The position numbers were made by a program, and so were the translations under genes. The notes under the pieces were generated by a model. That model saw nothing but the letters and a program-made list of their open reading frames with translations. It had not been told where the DNA came from and did no database searches. This document shows, one piece after another, positions 18,344-29,579 of a stretch of 64,000 nucleotides of DNA. Source of the stretch: Prauserella aidingensis (GTDB lineage Bacteria; Actinomycetota; Actinomycetes; Mycobacteriales; Pseudonocardiaceae); NCBI RefSeq assembly GCF_024171865.1, contig NZ_JAMTCN010000004.1:62001-126000 (forward strand), in the 5' to 3' direction. The stretch's first letter is position 1, and each line of letters starts with the position of its first letter.

Positions 18344-19045
18344 ATGGATCTCACGCCCTACCTCGACCGGCTCCGCGAGGACCTCGCCACGAGTGCCTCG
18401 GCGGGCGATCAGGACATGACACGTGCCGTCGCGGTGCTCTCGGCGGCACTCGAGCCTGCCGCCCGCCTGACCCTGATGAACGCGCTCGCCGACATGGCCG
18501 CGGAAGTGACCGCCCACCTGCACGACCAGGTGGTGGACGTCCGGCTCGAGGGGCGAGACCTGCGCGTCGTCGTGACCGGACCGGAGCGGCCGGCCGGCGC
18601 GGCGGGATCGGCGTCGGCCGCCGCCGGTGACGCCACCCGCGGAGGCGACGACATCGGAAACGACGCCACGCGTGATGCCGACCGGGACCGCGACGGGGCC
18701 GACGGCCGCGGCACCGGTGCGGGCGGACCGGGCGCCGGCGGCTTCGGTGACATGGCCGGCGCGGGCGGCGACATCAGCCGCATCACGTTGCGCATCGTCG
18801 AGCAGATCAAGGCCCAGGCCGAACAGGCGGCGGCCGCACAGGGCCAGTCGCTGAACGCGTTCGTCGCCCAGGCCGTGCAGCAGGCCGTCCGTGGCGGGTT
18901 GCAGGGGCACGGGAACGCGAGAGGTCCGCGTGGCGCGGCCGAGCCGTCCGGCCGCGGGCACGCGGGCGGGCGGGACGACTGCGGCCCGGGCCCCCGTTCC
19001 GAGCGCACGAGCCGGTCGCACCTGCACGGCTGGGTGGAAGGGTGA
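18344..19045 (+). CDS. ribbon-helix-helix (HicB-like) protein of unknown function
   Basis: A 233-residue protein. Residues 1-85 are a helical domain starting MDLTPYLDRLREDLATSAS and ending with beta-rich VVDVRLEGRDLRVVVTGP. A long Gly/Asp/Ala-rich linker follows. At about residues 147-185 lies a ribbon-helix-helix segment, ISRITLRIVEQIKAQAEQAAAAQGQSLNAFVAQAVQQAV, of the kind found in HicB antitoxins and Arc-type repressors. The tail is basic and disordered. No HicA toxin is nearby. The DUF4097 gene begins 2 bases after its stop, so the two are one operon. The role is unknown; DNA binding and regulation of its own operon is the most economical guess. Confidence 0.7.
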   Translation: MDLTPYLDRLREDLATSASAGDQDMTRAVAVLSAALEPAARLTLMNALADMAAEVTAHLHDQVVDVRLEGRDLRVVVTGPERPAGAAGSASAAAGDATRGGDDIGNDATRDADRDRDGADGRGTGAGGPGAGGFGDMAGAGGDISRITLRIVEQIKAQAEQAAAAQGQSLNAFVAQAVQQAVRGGLQGHGNARGPRGAAEPSGRGHAGGRDDCGPGPRSERTSRSHLHGWVEG

Positions 19046-19047
19046 CC

Positions 19048-19947
19048 ATGAGCGAGCAGCAGTCCGAACCGGCCCGCACCGAGGCGTTCGACACGACCGG
19101 ACCGGTGGACGTCGACGTCGACATCCCGTTCGGGCGCGTCGCCGTGCACCTGGGCGGCGACGCGTGCTCGGTGGACATCCGACACGACCCCGGTGCACAC
19201 CTGCCGTGGACGGAGAGTGTCGCGGGCGTCCTCAGCTGGGTCGGTGACCGGTTCGGTACCGGCGACCTGGCCGGCTCCCCCGAGGAGGCGATCGCGCAGT
19301 GCCGCATCGAACACGAGTCCCGAACGCTCGTGGTACGCGGTCCGCAGGCGCTGCCGCTGCACGGCGTACCGCTCGCGGTGACGGTACGCGCCCCCGAAGG
19401 GTCGGCGGTGCGGGTCCGCGCGGCGGCGGGCGCGGTGACGGTGAGCGGCACGGCACACCGGTTGGAGGTGACCACCGGATCCGGCGAGGTGCGGGTGGGT
19501 GACGCCGACGGCCCGGCGACGATCCGGGCGGGCGGCGGCGACGTCACGGCGGGAGCCCTGCGTGGTGGGGTGCAGCTGCGTGCGAGCCGCGGCGACGTGT
19601 CGGTGGCCGCACTGCCCGCGACCGGCAGCGTAACGACCGCCGCGGGCGCCGTCCGCCTCGGCGAGGTCGGCGGCGACGTGCTGATCCGCACGAGCAGCGG
19701 CAATGTGACGGTCGCCGACGCGGCGGCCGGCTCGCTCGAGACGACCACCGGGTCCGGCACGATCCGCATCGGCGTCCGGTCCGGCGTGGCCGCGGAGATC
19801 GACCTCTCGTCCGGTTCGGGCCGGGTCAGCAGCGAGCTCGACGTGGCCGACATGGCGCCGGACCGGGACGTTCCCCTCGCGGTGCGGGCGCGCACGGGCG
19901 CGGGCGACGTCGTCGTCGGCAGCGCTCGCGTCGGCTCCGGCGGCTGA
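19048..19947 (+). CDS. DUF4097 ('toastrack') beta-strand repeat protein
   Basis: A 299-residue protein made almost entirely of short beta-strand repeats. After an N-terminal segment of about 100 residues, a run of units such as VTTGSGEVRVGDADGPATIRAGGG-type, RASRGDVSVAAL and RTSSGNVTVADAAAGS-type repeats forms the right-handed beta structure of DUF4097/toastrack proteins. There is no signal peptide or membrane segment, so it is probably cytoplasmic. GGAAGG lies at the end of the preceding gene, 6-7 bases before the ATG at 19048; a GTG at 19042 overlapping the upstream stop is the alternative start. Toastrack proteins are often linked to regulators and membrane-associated proteins, but the biochemical role is unknown. 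Confidence 0.8.
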   Translation: MSEQQSEPARTEAFDTTGPVDVDVDIPFGRVAVHLGGDACSVDIRHDPGAHLPWTESVAGVLSWVGDRFGTGDLAGSPEEAIAQCRIEHESRTLVVRGPQALPLHGVPLAVTVRAPEGSAVRVRAAAGAVTVSGTAHRLEVTTGSGEVRVGDADGPATIRAGGGDVTAGALRGGVQLRASRGDVSVAALPATGSVTTAAGAVRLGEVGGDVLIRTSSGNVTVADAAAGSLETTTGSGTIRIGVRSGVAAEIDLSSGSGRVSSELDVADMAPDRDVPLAVRARTGAGDVVVGSARVGSGG

Positions 19948-20017
19948 ACCCGGCCTGCCTGTGCGCCGAGCCGGCCCGACCGGCCGAAGGGCCGCGGGTC
20001 CGCCGCGCGAGCCGGGA

Positions 20018-21229
20018 TCAGTGGTGCGCGGCGACCTCCCGGCGCAGGGCTCCGGCGAGATCGCCGCGTTCGCCCACGTCGACGCCGTCGAGTGCGAGCC
20101 AGTCGGCCGTCTCCCGCAGCCGGTGGGCGAGTTCGGCGGTGACGTGGGCGCGGTCGACGCCGGGTTCGGCGAACGCTCCGGGCACGCGCAGCACCGACGC
20201 GCGGCGGTCGGCCTTCAGGTCGACCCGGCCGACCAGTTCCCCGTCGCAGAGGAACGGGAAGACGTAGTACCCGTACTCCCGTTGCGGAGCCGGCACGTAG
20301 ATCTCGATGCGGTAGCGGAACCCGAACAACCGCTCGGTGCGGTCGCGCTCCCAGATGAGCGGGTCGAACGGGCACAGCAGCGCACTGCCGGTGACCCGCC
20401 GCGGCGTGGTGGCCGCGGTGTGGCGGTACGCCTGCTGCCGCCACCCCTCGACCCGCACCGGCTCGAGCGTGCCCGCCTCCACGAGGTCGGCCACGGCGGC
20501 GCGGGTCTCCGGCGGTCCGAGGCGGTAGTAGTCGCGCAGGTCCGACTCGGTCGCCACGCCGAGCGCCTCGGCCGAGGAGGCGACGAGTCGGCGCGCCGCG
20601 TCCTCGGGGTCGACGCGCCGCTGCCGGACGTCGGCGGGCAGCACCCGTTCGGTCAGGTCGTAACACCGTTCGAAACCGCGGCGCGTGCCCGTGGTCAGCT
20701 CGCCGGTCCCGAACAGCCACTCGCAGATCTTCTTCACCTCCGAGCGCTCCCACCAGGACCCCGGGGTGCGGCGCTCGCCGCCGGTCAGTTCCTTCTCCAC
20801 GGTGCCCGCGCCGACCGGTCCGAGCTCCTTGACGACCGCCAGCACGTCGTCGACCAGGCCGGGTGACTCGTCGGCGAGCCGCGCGTAGCCACGCCACCAG
20901 CCGGGTCGTTTCGCACCGGACATCAGCAGCGGCCAGTCCGCCACGGGGATCAAGCTGGCCTCGTGCGCCCACGCCTCGACGAGCAGCCTCGGCCGACGCG
21001 CCGTGTCGCGCCACGCGGCGTCGTCGACGAGCGCGGGGTCGTACGGGCCGAGCCGGGCCAACAGCGGCGCGTAGTGCGCGCGCATCGCGACGTTCACCGA
21101 GTCGAGCTGCAGCAGCTTCGTCCGCGACAGCACGCGGCGCAGGTGCCGCCGCGTCGGCGTGGCCGAGGGCCGAGGATCGGTGAACCCCTGTGCGGCGAGA
21201 GCGGTGCGGCGTGCGACGGGCAGGCTCAT
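20018..21229 (-). CDS. winged-helix DNA-binding protein, YcaQ/AlkX-type DNA glycosylase family (HTH_42)
   Basis: A 403-residue HTH_42 family protein. Members such as E. coli YcaQ are glycosylases that unhook interstrand crosslinks and alkylated bases, and Streptomyces AlkZ protects against azinomycin. The catalytic Q-x-D motif appears near residue 43 in LLQLDSVNVAMRAHYAPLLARLG, as in YcaQ proteins. Further conserved stretches are WAHEASLIPVADWPL, GSALLCPFDPLIWERDRTERLFGF and YYVFPFLCDGELVGRVDLKADR. GAGG precedes the ATG at 21229. The gene diverges from a GNAT gene and converges on the toastrack gene. No antibiotic cluster is near, so a general DNA-repair role is more likely than self-resistance. 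Confidence 0.85.
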   Translation of the reverse strand: MSLPVARRTALAAQGFTDPRPSATPTRRHLRRVLSRTKLLQLDSVNVAMRAHYAPLLARLGPYDPALVDDAAWRDTARRPRLLVEAWAHEASLIPVADWPLLMSGAKRPGWWRGYARLADESPGLVDDVLAVVKELGPVGAGTVEKELTGGERRTPGSWWERSEVKKICEWLFGTGELTTGTRRGFERCYDLTERVLPADVRQRRVDPEDAARRLVASSAEALGVATESDLRDYYRLGPPETRAAVADLVEAGTLEPVRVEGWRQQAYRHTAATTPRRVTGSALLCPFDPLIWERDRTERLFGFRYRIEIYVPAPQREYGYYVFPFLCDGELVGRVDLKADRRASVLRVPGAFAEPGVDRAHVTAELAHRLRETADWLALDGVDVGERGDLAGALRREVAAHH

Positions 21230-21287
21230 GGTCCTCACCCGTCGCATGCTGCCAGCCGCCCCCGACGTTTCCGCCACGACCGGCCAG

Positions 21288-21293
21288 TAGGGT
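21288..21293 (+). promoter_or_regulatory. -10 hexamer for a leaderless GNAT transcript
   Basis: TAGGGT ends 6 bases before the ATG at 21300, and no Shine-Dalgarno is present. Confidence 0.5.
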
Positions 21294-21299
21294 GCCCGT

Positions 21300-21860
21300 A
21301 TGACGGACGCCACGGTTCGCGTCGCCGGACCCGACGACGCCGCCGACCTCGCCGCCATCCAGGTGCGCACGTGGCGCGTCGCGTACGCGGAGACCCTGGG
21401 CCAGGACACCGTCGACGCGCTCGAGGAGGCCGCGCTCACCGACGAATGGACCCGCGCCGTCGACCACCCCGCGTCGACGGTCTACGTGGCCCGCGAAGGC
21501 GCGACGACGGTGGGGTTCTGCGCAGCCGGGCCGGCTCCCGCCGACGACACGGCGGCCGCCGACGGCTCCCCTCCGGCCGACGCCGCCGAGGTCGCGTTGA
21601 TCGCCACGGTGCTCGTCGAACCGCGCTGGGGCAGGCGCGGGCACGGCGGGCGGCTGTTCGGCACCGCGGCCACCGACCTGCGGGCGATGGGCCTCACCCG
21701 TGGCGTGACCTGGGTCTCGCAATCCGATTCCGCGGCACTGTCGTTCTTCCGCGGCATAGGCTGGAATCCGGACGGCACCGTGCGCACGCTCGACACGGGA
21801 CAGCGAACGGTGCGCGAACTCCGCCTCACCGGCGGCCTCGACGTCCAGTTCGACCACTGA
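21300..21860 (+). CDS. GNAT family N-acetyltransferase
   Basis: A 186-residue GNAT acetyltransferase. It shows the beta-alpha start VRVAGPDDAADLAAIQVRTWRVAYAETLG of the RimI/ArsN2-like class, a poorly conserved 20-residue insert rich in Ala and Asp after strand 3, and the acetyl-CoA pyrophosphate loop RWGRRGHGGRLFG with WVSQSDSAALSFFRGIGW in the C-terminal part. The substrate cannot be read from the sequence. The gene stands alone between the divergent YcaQ-like gene and a 289-base gap. Confidence 0.85.
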   Translation: MTDATVRVAGPDDAADLAAIQVRTWRVAYAETLGQDTVDALEEAALTDEWTRAVDHPASTVYVAREGATTVGFCAAGPAPADDTAAADGSPPADAAEVALIATVLVEPRWGRRGHGGRLFGTAATDLRAMGLTRGVTWVSQSDSAALSFFRGIGWNPDGTVRTLDTGQRTVRELRLTGGLDVQFDH

Positions 21861-22149
21861 CGCCCGATCTCGGCGATGTCCGTGCCCCGCGCGACCGCGC
21901 CCCACCCACGAAAACCGGCGGCCGATCGGTGCGACCCGTCACACGGCGAGCGCGATGTCTGTCATAGTCGGACCGTCCCCGCCGCCGATCCGGTGACTCG
22001 TTCACCCGCCCGACACACCGAGCCTGCGATGCTGCGGCCACCGCGGCGACGATGGTGGTGACGTCCCGGCGTCACCGTCGTCGCCCGTGCCACGGCCCTC
22101 GCCGCCCGCCGGTTCCCGTCCGACCGCCCCCGACCGTTTCGGAGACACT
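21861..22149. other. non-coding gap before the VTT-like gene
   Basis: This stretch of 289 bases has no convincing gene. An open frame at 22087 could extend the next gene, but it lacks a ribosome site. Around 21955-21975 the sequence TGTCTGTCATAGTC has the look of a promoter region. Nothing else was recognised. Confidence 0.4.
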
Positions 22150-22689
22150 GTGCTGACCTGGTTGTGCGTCGCCTTCGGGGTCGCCGTCGGGTCGGCGCTG
22201 CTGCCGGTGGTCAGCATCGAGCTCTTCCTCATCACGCTGATGACCAGTGAGAGCGAGACGATCCCCTGGCTGCTCGTCGGCGCGGTCGTCGCGGTCGGCC
22301 AGATCATCGGCAAGCTGCCGTACTACCTCGCCGCACGCGGGTCGATCCACCTGCCGCGGTTCCTGCACGACCGGCTGCACCGCCACCGCGAGGAGCGGCC
22401 GCCGACGCCCCGCCGGGAACGCTGGCGCCGGCGCACGAAACGGATCCGCGGCTGGCTGGAGGCGCTGCGCGAGCGGTGTCACCGGCACCCGCACTGGATG
22501 GCCAGCACCTACGGCGTCAGCTCCGTGCTCGGTCTGCCGCCGTACATGGCCACCGTCGTGCTGGCCGGCTTCGTCAACATGCGCCCGTCGCTGTTCGTGG
22601 GAGCGGGGCTGGCGGGCCGGTTCGTCCGCTTCAGCCTGCTCGCCGCCTCCCCCGCCGTCGCAGCCGGCTGGCTCGGCATTCCGCTGTAG
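22150..22689 (+). CDS. VTT/DedA-like small membrane protein
   Basis: A 179-residue membrane protein with a hydrophobic N-terminal third (LTWLCVAFGVAVGSALLPVVSIELFLITLM and LLVGAVVAVGQIIGKLPYYLAARGS). A strongly basic, His/Arg-rich cytoplasmic loop of about 45 residues follows, and then a second hydrophobic region, ASTYGVSSVLGLPPYMATVVLAGFVNMRPSLFVGAGLAGRFVRFSLLA. The second region, with GLPP and the Gly-x-x-x-Arg pattern, recalls DedA/VTT (YqaA-like) proteins, which include lipid scramblases and transporters. The GTG at 22150 is chosen because GGAG lies 6 bases upstream; the frame is open 21 codons further but without a ribosome site. The family assignment is moderate and the substrate unknown. 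Confidence 0.65.
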   Translation: MLTWLCVAFGVAVGSALLPVVSIELFLITLMTSESETIPWLLVGAVVAVGQIIGKLPYYLAARGSIHLPRFLHDRLHRHREERPPTPRRERWRRRTKRIRGWLEALRERCHRHPHWMASTYGVSSVLGLPPYMATVVLAGFVNMRPSLFVGAGLAGRFVRFSLLAASPAVAAGWLGIPL

Positions 22690-22699
22690 GAACGGTGCT

Positions 22700-22718
22700 G
22701 CCGCCGAGGAACGGCGGC
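22700..22718. terminator. small hairpin between convergent genes
   Basis: GCCGCC (22700-22705) and GGCGGC (22713-22718) form a 6-base stem with a 7-base loop between the VTT-like gene and the convergent TPR-like gene. The stem is short, so this is tentative. Confidence 0.3.
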
Positions 22719-22753
22719 TGCAGGCCGGCGCCACTGCCCGGCCCGCGCCCGCC

Positions 22754-25331
<2,578 letters not shown>

Positions 25332-25431
25332 CAACCTGCTTTTCGCCGATGTCACACGGCGACCCGCCGCGGCAGCACTGCCGTCGGCGGGTCGCCGTGG
25401 TGTCCGTTGGTCCGGGAGGAGCCGCTGCCGA

Positions 25432-27678
25432 TCAGGCGTCGGCCGGCTCGGCCTCCTCGGACGCGGCGCCGTCGGTGTCGGTGTCGGTCTCGCCGTCCTC
25501 GTCCACGACGACCAGGCTGATCTTGCCGCGCTGGTCGATGTCGGCGATCTCGACGCGCAGCTTGTCGCCGACGTTGACGACGTCCTCGACCTTGCCGATG
25601 CGCTTGCCGTTGCCCAGCTTCGAGATGTGGACGAGACCGTCCTTGCCGGGCAGCAGCGAGACGAACGCACCGAACGCGGCCGTCTTGACGACCGTGCCGA
25701 GGAAGCGCTCGCCGACCTTCGGCAGCTGCGGGTTGGCGATGGCGTTGATCTTGTCGATCGCGGCCTCGGCGGACGGACCGTCGGCGGCACCGACGTAGAT
25801 GGTGCCGTCGTCCTCGATCGAGATGTCGGCGCCGGTCTCCTCGGTGATCGTGTTGATCATCTTGCCCTTCGGGCCGATGACCTCGCCGATCTTGTCGACC
25901 GGGACCTTCACGGTCGTCACGCGCGGCGCGTACGGGCTCATCTCGTCCGGCTCGTCGATCGCCTCGGACATGACGTCCATGATCGTCAGCCGCGCGTCCC
26001 GCGCCTGGTTCAGCGCGGCGCCCAGCACGTCGGACGGGATGCCGTCGAGCTTGGTGTCCAGCTGCAGCGCCGTGATGACGTCCTTGGTGCCCGCGACCTT
26101 GAAGTCCATGTCACCGAACGCGTCCTCGGCGCCCAGGATGTCGGTCAGCGCGACGTAGCGGGTCTCGCCGTCGACCTCGTCGGACACGAGGCCCATCGCG
26201 ATGCCCGCCACCGGCGCCTTCAGCGGCACACCGGCGTTGTACAGGCTCATCGTGGACGCGCAGACCGAGCCCATCGACGTCGAGCCGTTCGAGCCCAGCG
26301 CCTCCGAGACCTGGCGGATCGCGTACGGGAACTCGTCCCGCTTCGGCAGCACCGGCACCAGCGCACGCTCGGCCAGCATGCCGTGGCCGATCTCGCGCCG
26401 CTTCGGCGTGCCGACGCGGCCCGTCTCACCGGTGGAGAACGGCGGGAAGTTGTAGTGGTGCAGGTAGCGTTTCGACGTCTCCGGGGAGAGCGTGTCGAGC
26501 GTCTGCTCCATGCGCAGCATGTTCAGCGTGGTGACGCCCAGGATCTGCGTCTCGCCGCGCTCGAACAGCGCCGAACCGTGGGCCCGCGGGATGACCGCGA
26601 CCTCGGCACCGAGATCGCGGATGTCGGTGAGGCCACGACCGTCGATGCGCACCTTGTCGCGCAGGATGCGCTGGCGCACCAGGTGCTTGGTCAGCGACTT
26701 GAACGCCGCGCCGATCTCCTTCTCGCGGCCTTCGAAGGCCTCGCCCTCACCGATGCCGATCTTCTCGAGCACCGCGGCCTTGACCTCGTCGGTCGCGTCG
26801 TCGCGGTCCTGCTTGCCCCCGATCGCGAGCGCCTTGGTGAGGTCGTCGGTCGCGATGGCGGCGACGGCGTCGTAGGCGTCCTGCTGGTACGCCGGGAACA
26901 GCGGGTACTCACCGGTCGGCTTCGCCGCCGCGTCGGCCAGCCGCTGCTGGGCCTCGCACAGCGCGCGGATGAACGGCTTCGCGGCGTCCAGGCCCTGCGC
27001 GACCGTCGTCTCGGTCGGCGCGGTCGCACCGTCGGCCACCAGGTCGAGCGTGTTCTCGGTGCCCTCGGCCTCGACCATCATGATGGCGACGTCGTCACCG
27101 ACGACCCGGCCCGCGACGACCATGTTGAACGTCGCCTTCTCGAGCTGCGACCAGGTCGGGAAGGCGACCCACTGGTCCTCGATCAGCGCGACGCGCACGC
27201 CGCCGACCGGACCGGAGAACGGCAGGCCGCCGATCTGGGTGGAGGCCGACGCGGCGTTGATCGCCAGCACGTCGTACGGGTCCTCGGGGCTGAGGCTCTG
27301 CACCGTGATGACGACCTGGATCTCGTTGCGCAGGCCGTCGGCGAACGACGGGCGCAACGGCCGGTCGATCAGCCGGCAGGTCAGCACCGCGTCGGTCGAC
27401 GGACGACCCTCGCGGCGGAAGAACGCGCCGGGGATACGACCCGCGGCGTACATACGCTCCTCGACGTCCACCGTCAGCGGGAAGAAGTCGAAGTGCTCCT
27501 TGGGCTGCTTCGAGGCCGTGGTGGCCGAGAGCAGCATGGTCTCGTCGTCCAGGTACGCCACGACGGAACCGGCTGCCTGCTTGGCGAGCCTGCCCGTTTC
27601 GAAGCGCACCGTGCGCGTGCCGAACCGGCCGTTGTCCAGTACGGCTTCGGTTTCGTGCACGGTGTCTGCGTCTGTCAT
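25432..27678 (-). CDS. pnp: polyribonucleotide nucleotidyltransferase
   Basis: A 748-residue PNPase (GpsI) that degrades RNA phosphorolytically from the 3' end and can add nucleotides. Two RNase PH domains flank an alpha-helical domain (about residues 15-560), followed by a KH domain with [26 protein letters not shown] at about 610-640 and an S1 domain with [29 protein letters not shown] near 690. An acidic 20-residue tail rich in Glu and Ala ends the chain. The ATG at 27678 has AGGAG a little far (11 bases) upstream. It follows rpsO, with a 311-base spacer that contains a strong hairpin. Confidence 0.97.
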   Translation of the reverse strand: MTDADTVHETEAVLDNGRFGTRTVRFETGRLAKQAAGSVVAYLDDETMLLSATTASKQPKEHFDFFPLTVDVEERMYAAGRIPGAFFRREGRPSTDAVLTCRLIDRPLRPSFADGLRNEIQVVITVQSLSPEDPYDVLAINAASASTQIGGLPFSGPVGGVRVALIEDQWVAFPTWSQLEKATFNMVVAGRVVGDDVAIMMVEAEGTENTLDLVADGATAPTETTVAQGLDAAKPFIRALCEAQQRLADAAAKPTGEYPLFPAYQQDAYDAVAAIATDDLTKALAIGGKQDRDDATDEVKAAVLEKIGIGEGEAFEGREKEIGAAFKSLTKHLVRQRILRDKVRIDGRGLTDIRDLGAEVAVIPRAHGSALFERGETQILGVTTLNMLRMEQTLDTLSPETSKRYLHHYNFPPFSTGETGRVGTPKRREIGHGMLAERALVPVLPKRDEFPYAIRQVSEALGSNGSTSMGSVCASTMSLYNAGVPLKAPVAGIAMGLVSDEVDGETRYVALTDILGAEDAFGDMDFKVAGTKDVITALQLDTKLDGIPSDVLGAALNQARDARLTIMDVMSEAIDEPDEMSPYAPRVTTVKVPVDKIGEVIGPKGKMINTITEETGADISIEDDGTIYVGAADGPSAEAAIDKINAIANPQLPKVGERFLGTVVKTAAFGAFVSLLPGKDGLVHISKLGNGKRIGKVEDVVNVGDKLRVEIADIDQRGKISLVVVDEDGETDTDTDGAASEEAEPADA

Positions 27679-27989
27679 GAAAGTGATTACTCCTCGTACT
27701 GCCGCACGCGACACGCACTTCCCCGCCCTTCGGGGCACGTCCGGGGTACGAGGCCGGCCATCGATCGAAGCCCACGGGAGGAACTCCCGGGAGCCACTAC
27801 CGAGGACCGGCTGCGGCGTCCCCGCACGCGGCGCGCGTCGCCTGCGAAATGTCTGCCTGCGGAACTCTCTGGGGTTGTCTCCGGACCGCGGGCCGGGCCG
27901 GGCCCGTTCGCGCGTCCGTGGTGGAGCCTATTCCGGCTCCGATGGAGCGAAGGGGAGCGACCCGCGGGCCACTCCCCTTCGTCACGATG
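27679..27989 (-). other. rpsO-pnp spacer
   Basis: A 311-base region without a gene between rpsO and pnp, both on the minus strand. It holds a 10-base perfect stem right behind the rpsO stop (described separately). A second GC-rich inverted element lies near 27775-27795 (CCCACGGGAGG ... CTCCCGGGAG). In many bacteria this spacer is where pnp mRNA is cut and autoregulated. Confidence 0.6.
27948..27981 (-). terminator. hairpin directly downstream of rpsO
   Basis: CGAAGGGGAG (27948-27957) and CTCCCCTTCG (27972-27981) form a perfect 10-base stem with a 14-base loop whose centre (CCCGCGGG) can pair again. It starts 8 bases after the rpsO stop. It may terminate part of the transcription or act as an RNase-processing structure in front of pnp. 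There is no T tract. Confidence 0.6.
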
Positions 27990-28259
27990 TCATCGGCGGA
28001 GGCCGAGTCGCTGGATCAGCGAACGGTACCGCGCGATGTCGACCCTCATCACGTAGTTGAGCAGCCGACGGCGACGGCCGACCAGCAGCAGCAGACCACG
28101 ACGCGAGTGGTGGTCGTGCTTGTGGGTCTTGAGGTGCTCGGTGAGCCCGGTGATCCGCTTGGTCAGCAGGGCAACCTGAGCCTCGGGCGAACCGGTGTCC
28201 GACTCGTGCAAGCCGTACTCGGTGAGGATCGCCTTCTTCTCGTCGGTGGACAGCGCCAC
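27990..28259 (-). CDS. rpsO: 30S ribosomal protein S15
   Basis: An 89-residue S15 protein that binds the central domain of 16S rRNA. It has the standard length and the family pattern [49 protein letters not shown]. The GTG start at 28259 has AGGAG 6-7 bases upstream. It lies upstream of pnp, as in most bacteria. Confidence 0.98.
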   Translation of the reverse strand: MALSTDEKKAILTEYGLHESDTGSPEAQVALLTKRITGLTEHLKTHKHDHHSRRGLLLLVGRRRRLLNYVMRVDIARYRSLIQRLGLRR

Positions 28260-28356
28260 GCGTCACTCCTTGTGTTCGGTGCCGTGTTCGTCATGTCAGT
28301 ACCGGCCGCCACGGACTGCAGCCGGACTCGACTGTCCAGCCTATCAGCGGTCGCGG

Positions 28357-28881
28357 TCACCGCAGCGCACGGCCGAGGGCGAACCGCGACACCGGCGTGT
28401 ACACCGGACCGGCCCGCCCGCGGTCGCTGCGCAGCAGGACGACGGCGGGTGGCCGCCAGGCGGGCCCGCGGTGGTCCGCCAGTTCCCGGGCCAGGACGTC
28501 GAGCTCCGCGGTCGGGCCGCCGCGGGCCACCGTCACGTGCGCGCGGAACCCGCGGCGTTCCCCCGGCGGCCGCGCCGCCTCGGCGATCGGGCCGAGCTCG
28601 CCGGACTCGACCGTCACCCCCGCCCACAGCACCCCCGGGAAGACCCCGGCACCGGCCAAGCGCAGCACGGGCGCAGGCAGGCCGTCGAGCCGCCGGGCCA
28701 GCCAGTCGACCCGGGCGGCGGGCTCGTCGTCGCCGTAGAAACCCAACGTGATGTGCCAGCCCTCGGGATCGGTCCAGCGCAGCCCCTCGTCCCGAGCCGC
28801 GTCCGACGAGGACAGGCGCGCCCGCAGCGGTGCCGCAGCCTCCGACGGCACCGGCAGTGCGCTGAACAGCCGCACGCCCAC
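28357..28881 (-). CDS. thpR: RNA 2',3'-cyclic phosphodiesterase (2'-5' RNA ligase family)
   Basis: A 174-residue 2H phosphoesterase. The two H-x-T motifs that define the family are HITLGF at about residue 43 and HVTVARG at about residue 114. The N-terminus MGVRLFSALPVP is typical of ThpR. Such enzymes open 2',3'-cyclic phosphates on RNA ends and can ligate tRNA halves in vitro. It starts 25 bases after the stop of the XRE regulator gene on the same strand, so the two are probably co-transcribed, with rpsO following on a separate ribosome site. Confidence 0.93.
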   Translation of the reverse strand: MGVRLFSALPVPSEAAAPLRARLSSSDAARDEGLRWTDPEGWHITLGFYGDDEPAARVDWLARRLDGLPAPVLRLAGAGVFPGVLWAGVTVESGELGPIAEAARPPGERRGFRAHVTVARGGPTAELDVLARELADHRGPAWRPPAVVLLRSDRGRAGPVYTPVSRFALGRALR

Positions 28882-28906
28882 GCCTACCGCCCGCGGCGGC
28901 CCGCCG

Positions 28907-29389
28907 TCACCGGGGGTCCTTGCCCGCCCGCCGCAACAGGTCGGCGATCGCGGGGAAATCGGGATCGAGACGTTCCGCGGCGGCGATCAGGTTCTCCCCC
29001 TCGGCGACCTCGCGCAGCGCGGCGAGCACGGGCTGGTCGTCGGGCCCGCCGGCGAGCGGCATGCTGTCCCGGCTCACCGTCGGCCGGGACTCCTTGACGT
29101 CCTCGAGCGCCGCCTGGATGGCCTCCTTGCTGCCACCGGCCACCTCGGGCAGCAGCACCTTGCGCTCCAGCATGATGAGTCGCGCCAGCACGACCGGGTT
29201 GCCGATCTTGGCGCGCCTGCCGCTCATCACCTGGCTGAGCATCGGCGCGCTGATCCCCAGTACCTCGGCCAGGTACGCCTGCGACACGTCGAAGGCCACG
29301 ACGAGCCTGCGCACGCGGTCGCCGAGCGGTTCCCCGTACCACTCGCGCTGCAACGAGACGTTGCGCTGGACGATCTTGTGGTCCTCCAC
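28907..29389 (-). CDS. XRE-family helix-turn-helix regulator
   Basis: A 160-residue DNA-binding protein. The helix-turn-helix lies at about residues 22-62: LGDRVRRLVVAFDVSQAYLAEVLGISAPMLSQVMSGRRAKIGNPVVLARL. The C-terminal half is charged and contains LLPEVAGGSKEAIQAALEDVKES and RLDPDFPAIADLLRRAGKDPR. A close relative is found beside ribF in many Pseudonocardiales, and I know no function for it. The GTG start at 29389 has AGGGG upstream. It forms a likely operon with thpR. Confidence 0.85.
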   Translation of the reverse strand: MEDHKIVQRNVSLQREWYGEPLGDRVRRLVVAFDVSQAYLAEVLGISAPMLSQVMSGRRAKIGNPVVLARLIMLERKVLLPEVAGGSKEAIQAALEDVKESRPTVSRDSMPLAGGPDDQPVLAALREVAEGENLIAAAERLDPDFPAIADLLRRAGKDPR

Positions 29390-29579
29390 GTCAGCCCCTG
29401 CTCCCCTCGCATGTCCGGCCACCGGACGCCCCGGCGACCCCTGCCCGGCATCCTGCCAGGTCGCGCCCGACATCCGGGCCGGAACGGACCGGCCGTTCAC
29501 TATTGCACCCGCGCGGGCGCGGCCACCACCGCACGGCGTGCGCCGCGGGCGCGGCCACCGGCCGCGGCCGGCTGCGGCG

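Noticed and set aside
18344-19045. HicB antitoxin of a HicAB toxin-antitoxin system
   Set aside because: The ribbon-helix-helix part is HicB-like, but no HicA-sized toxin gene is adjacent; the partner is a DUF4097 protein.
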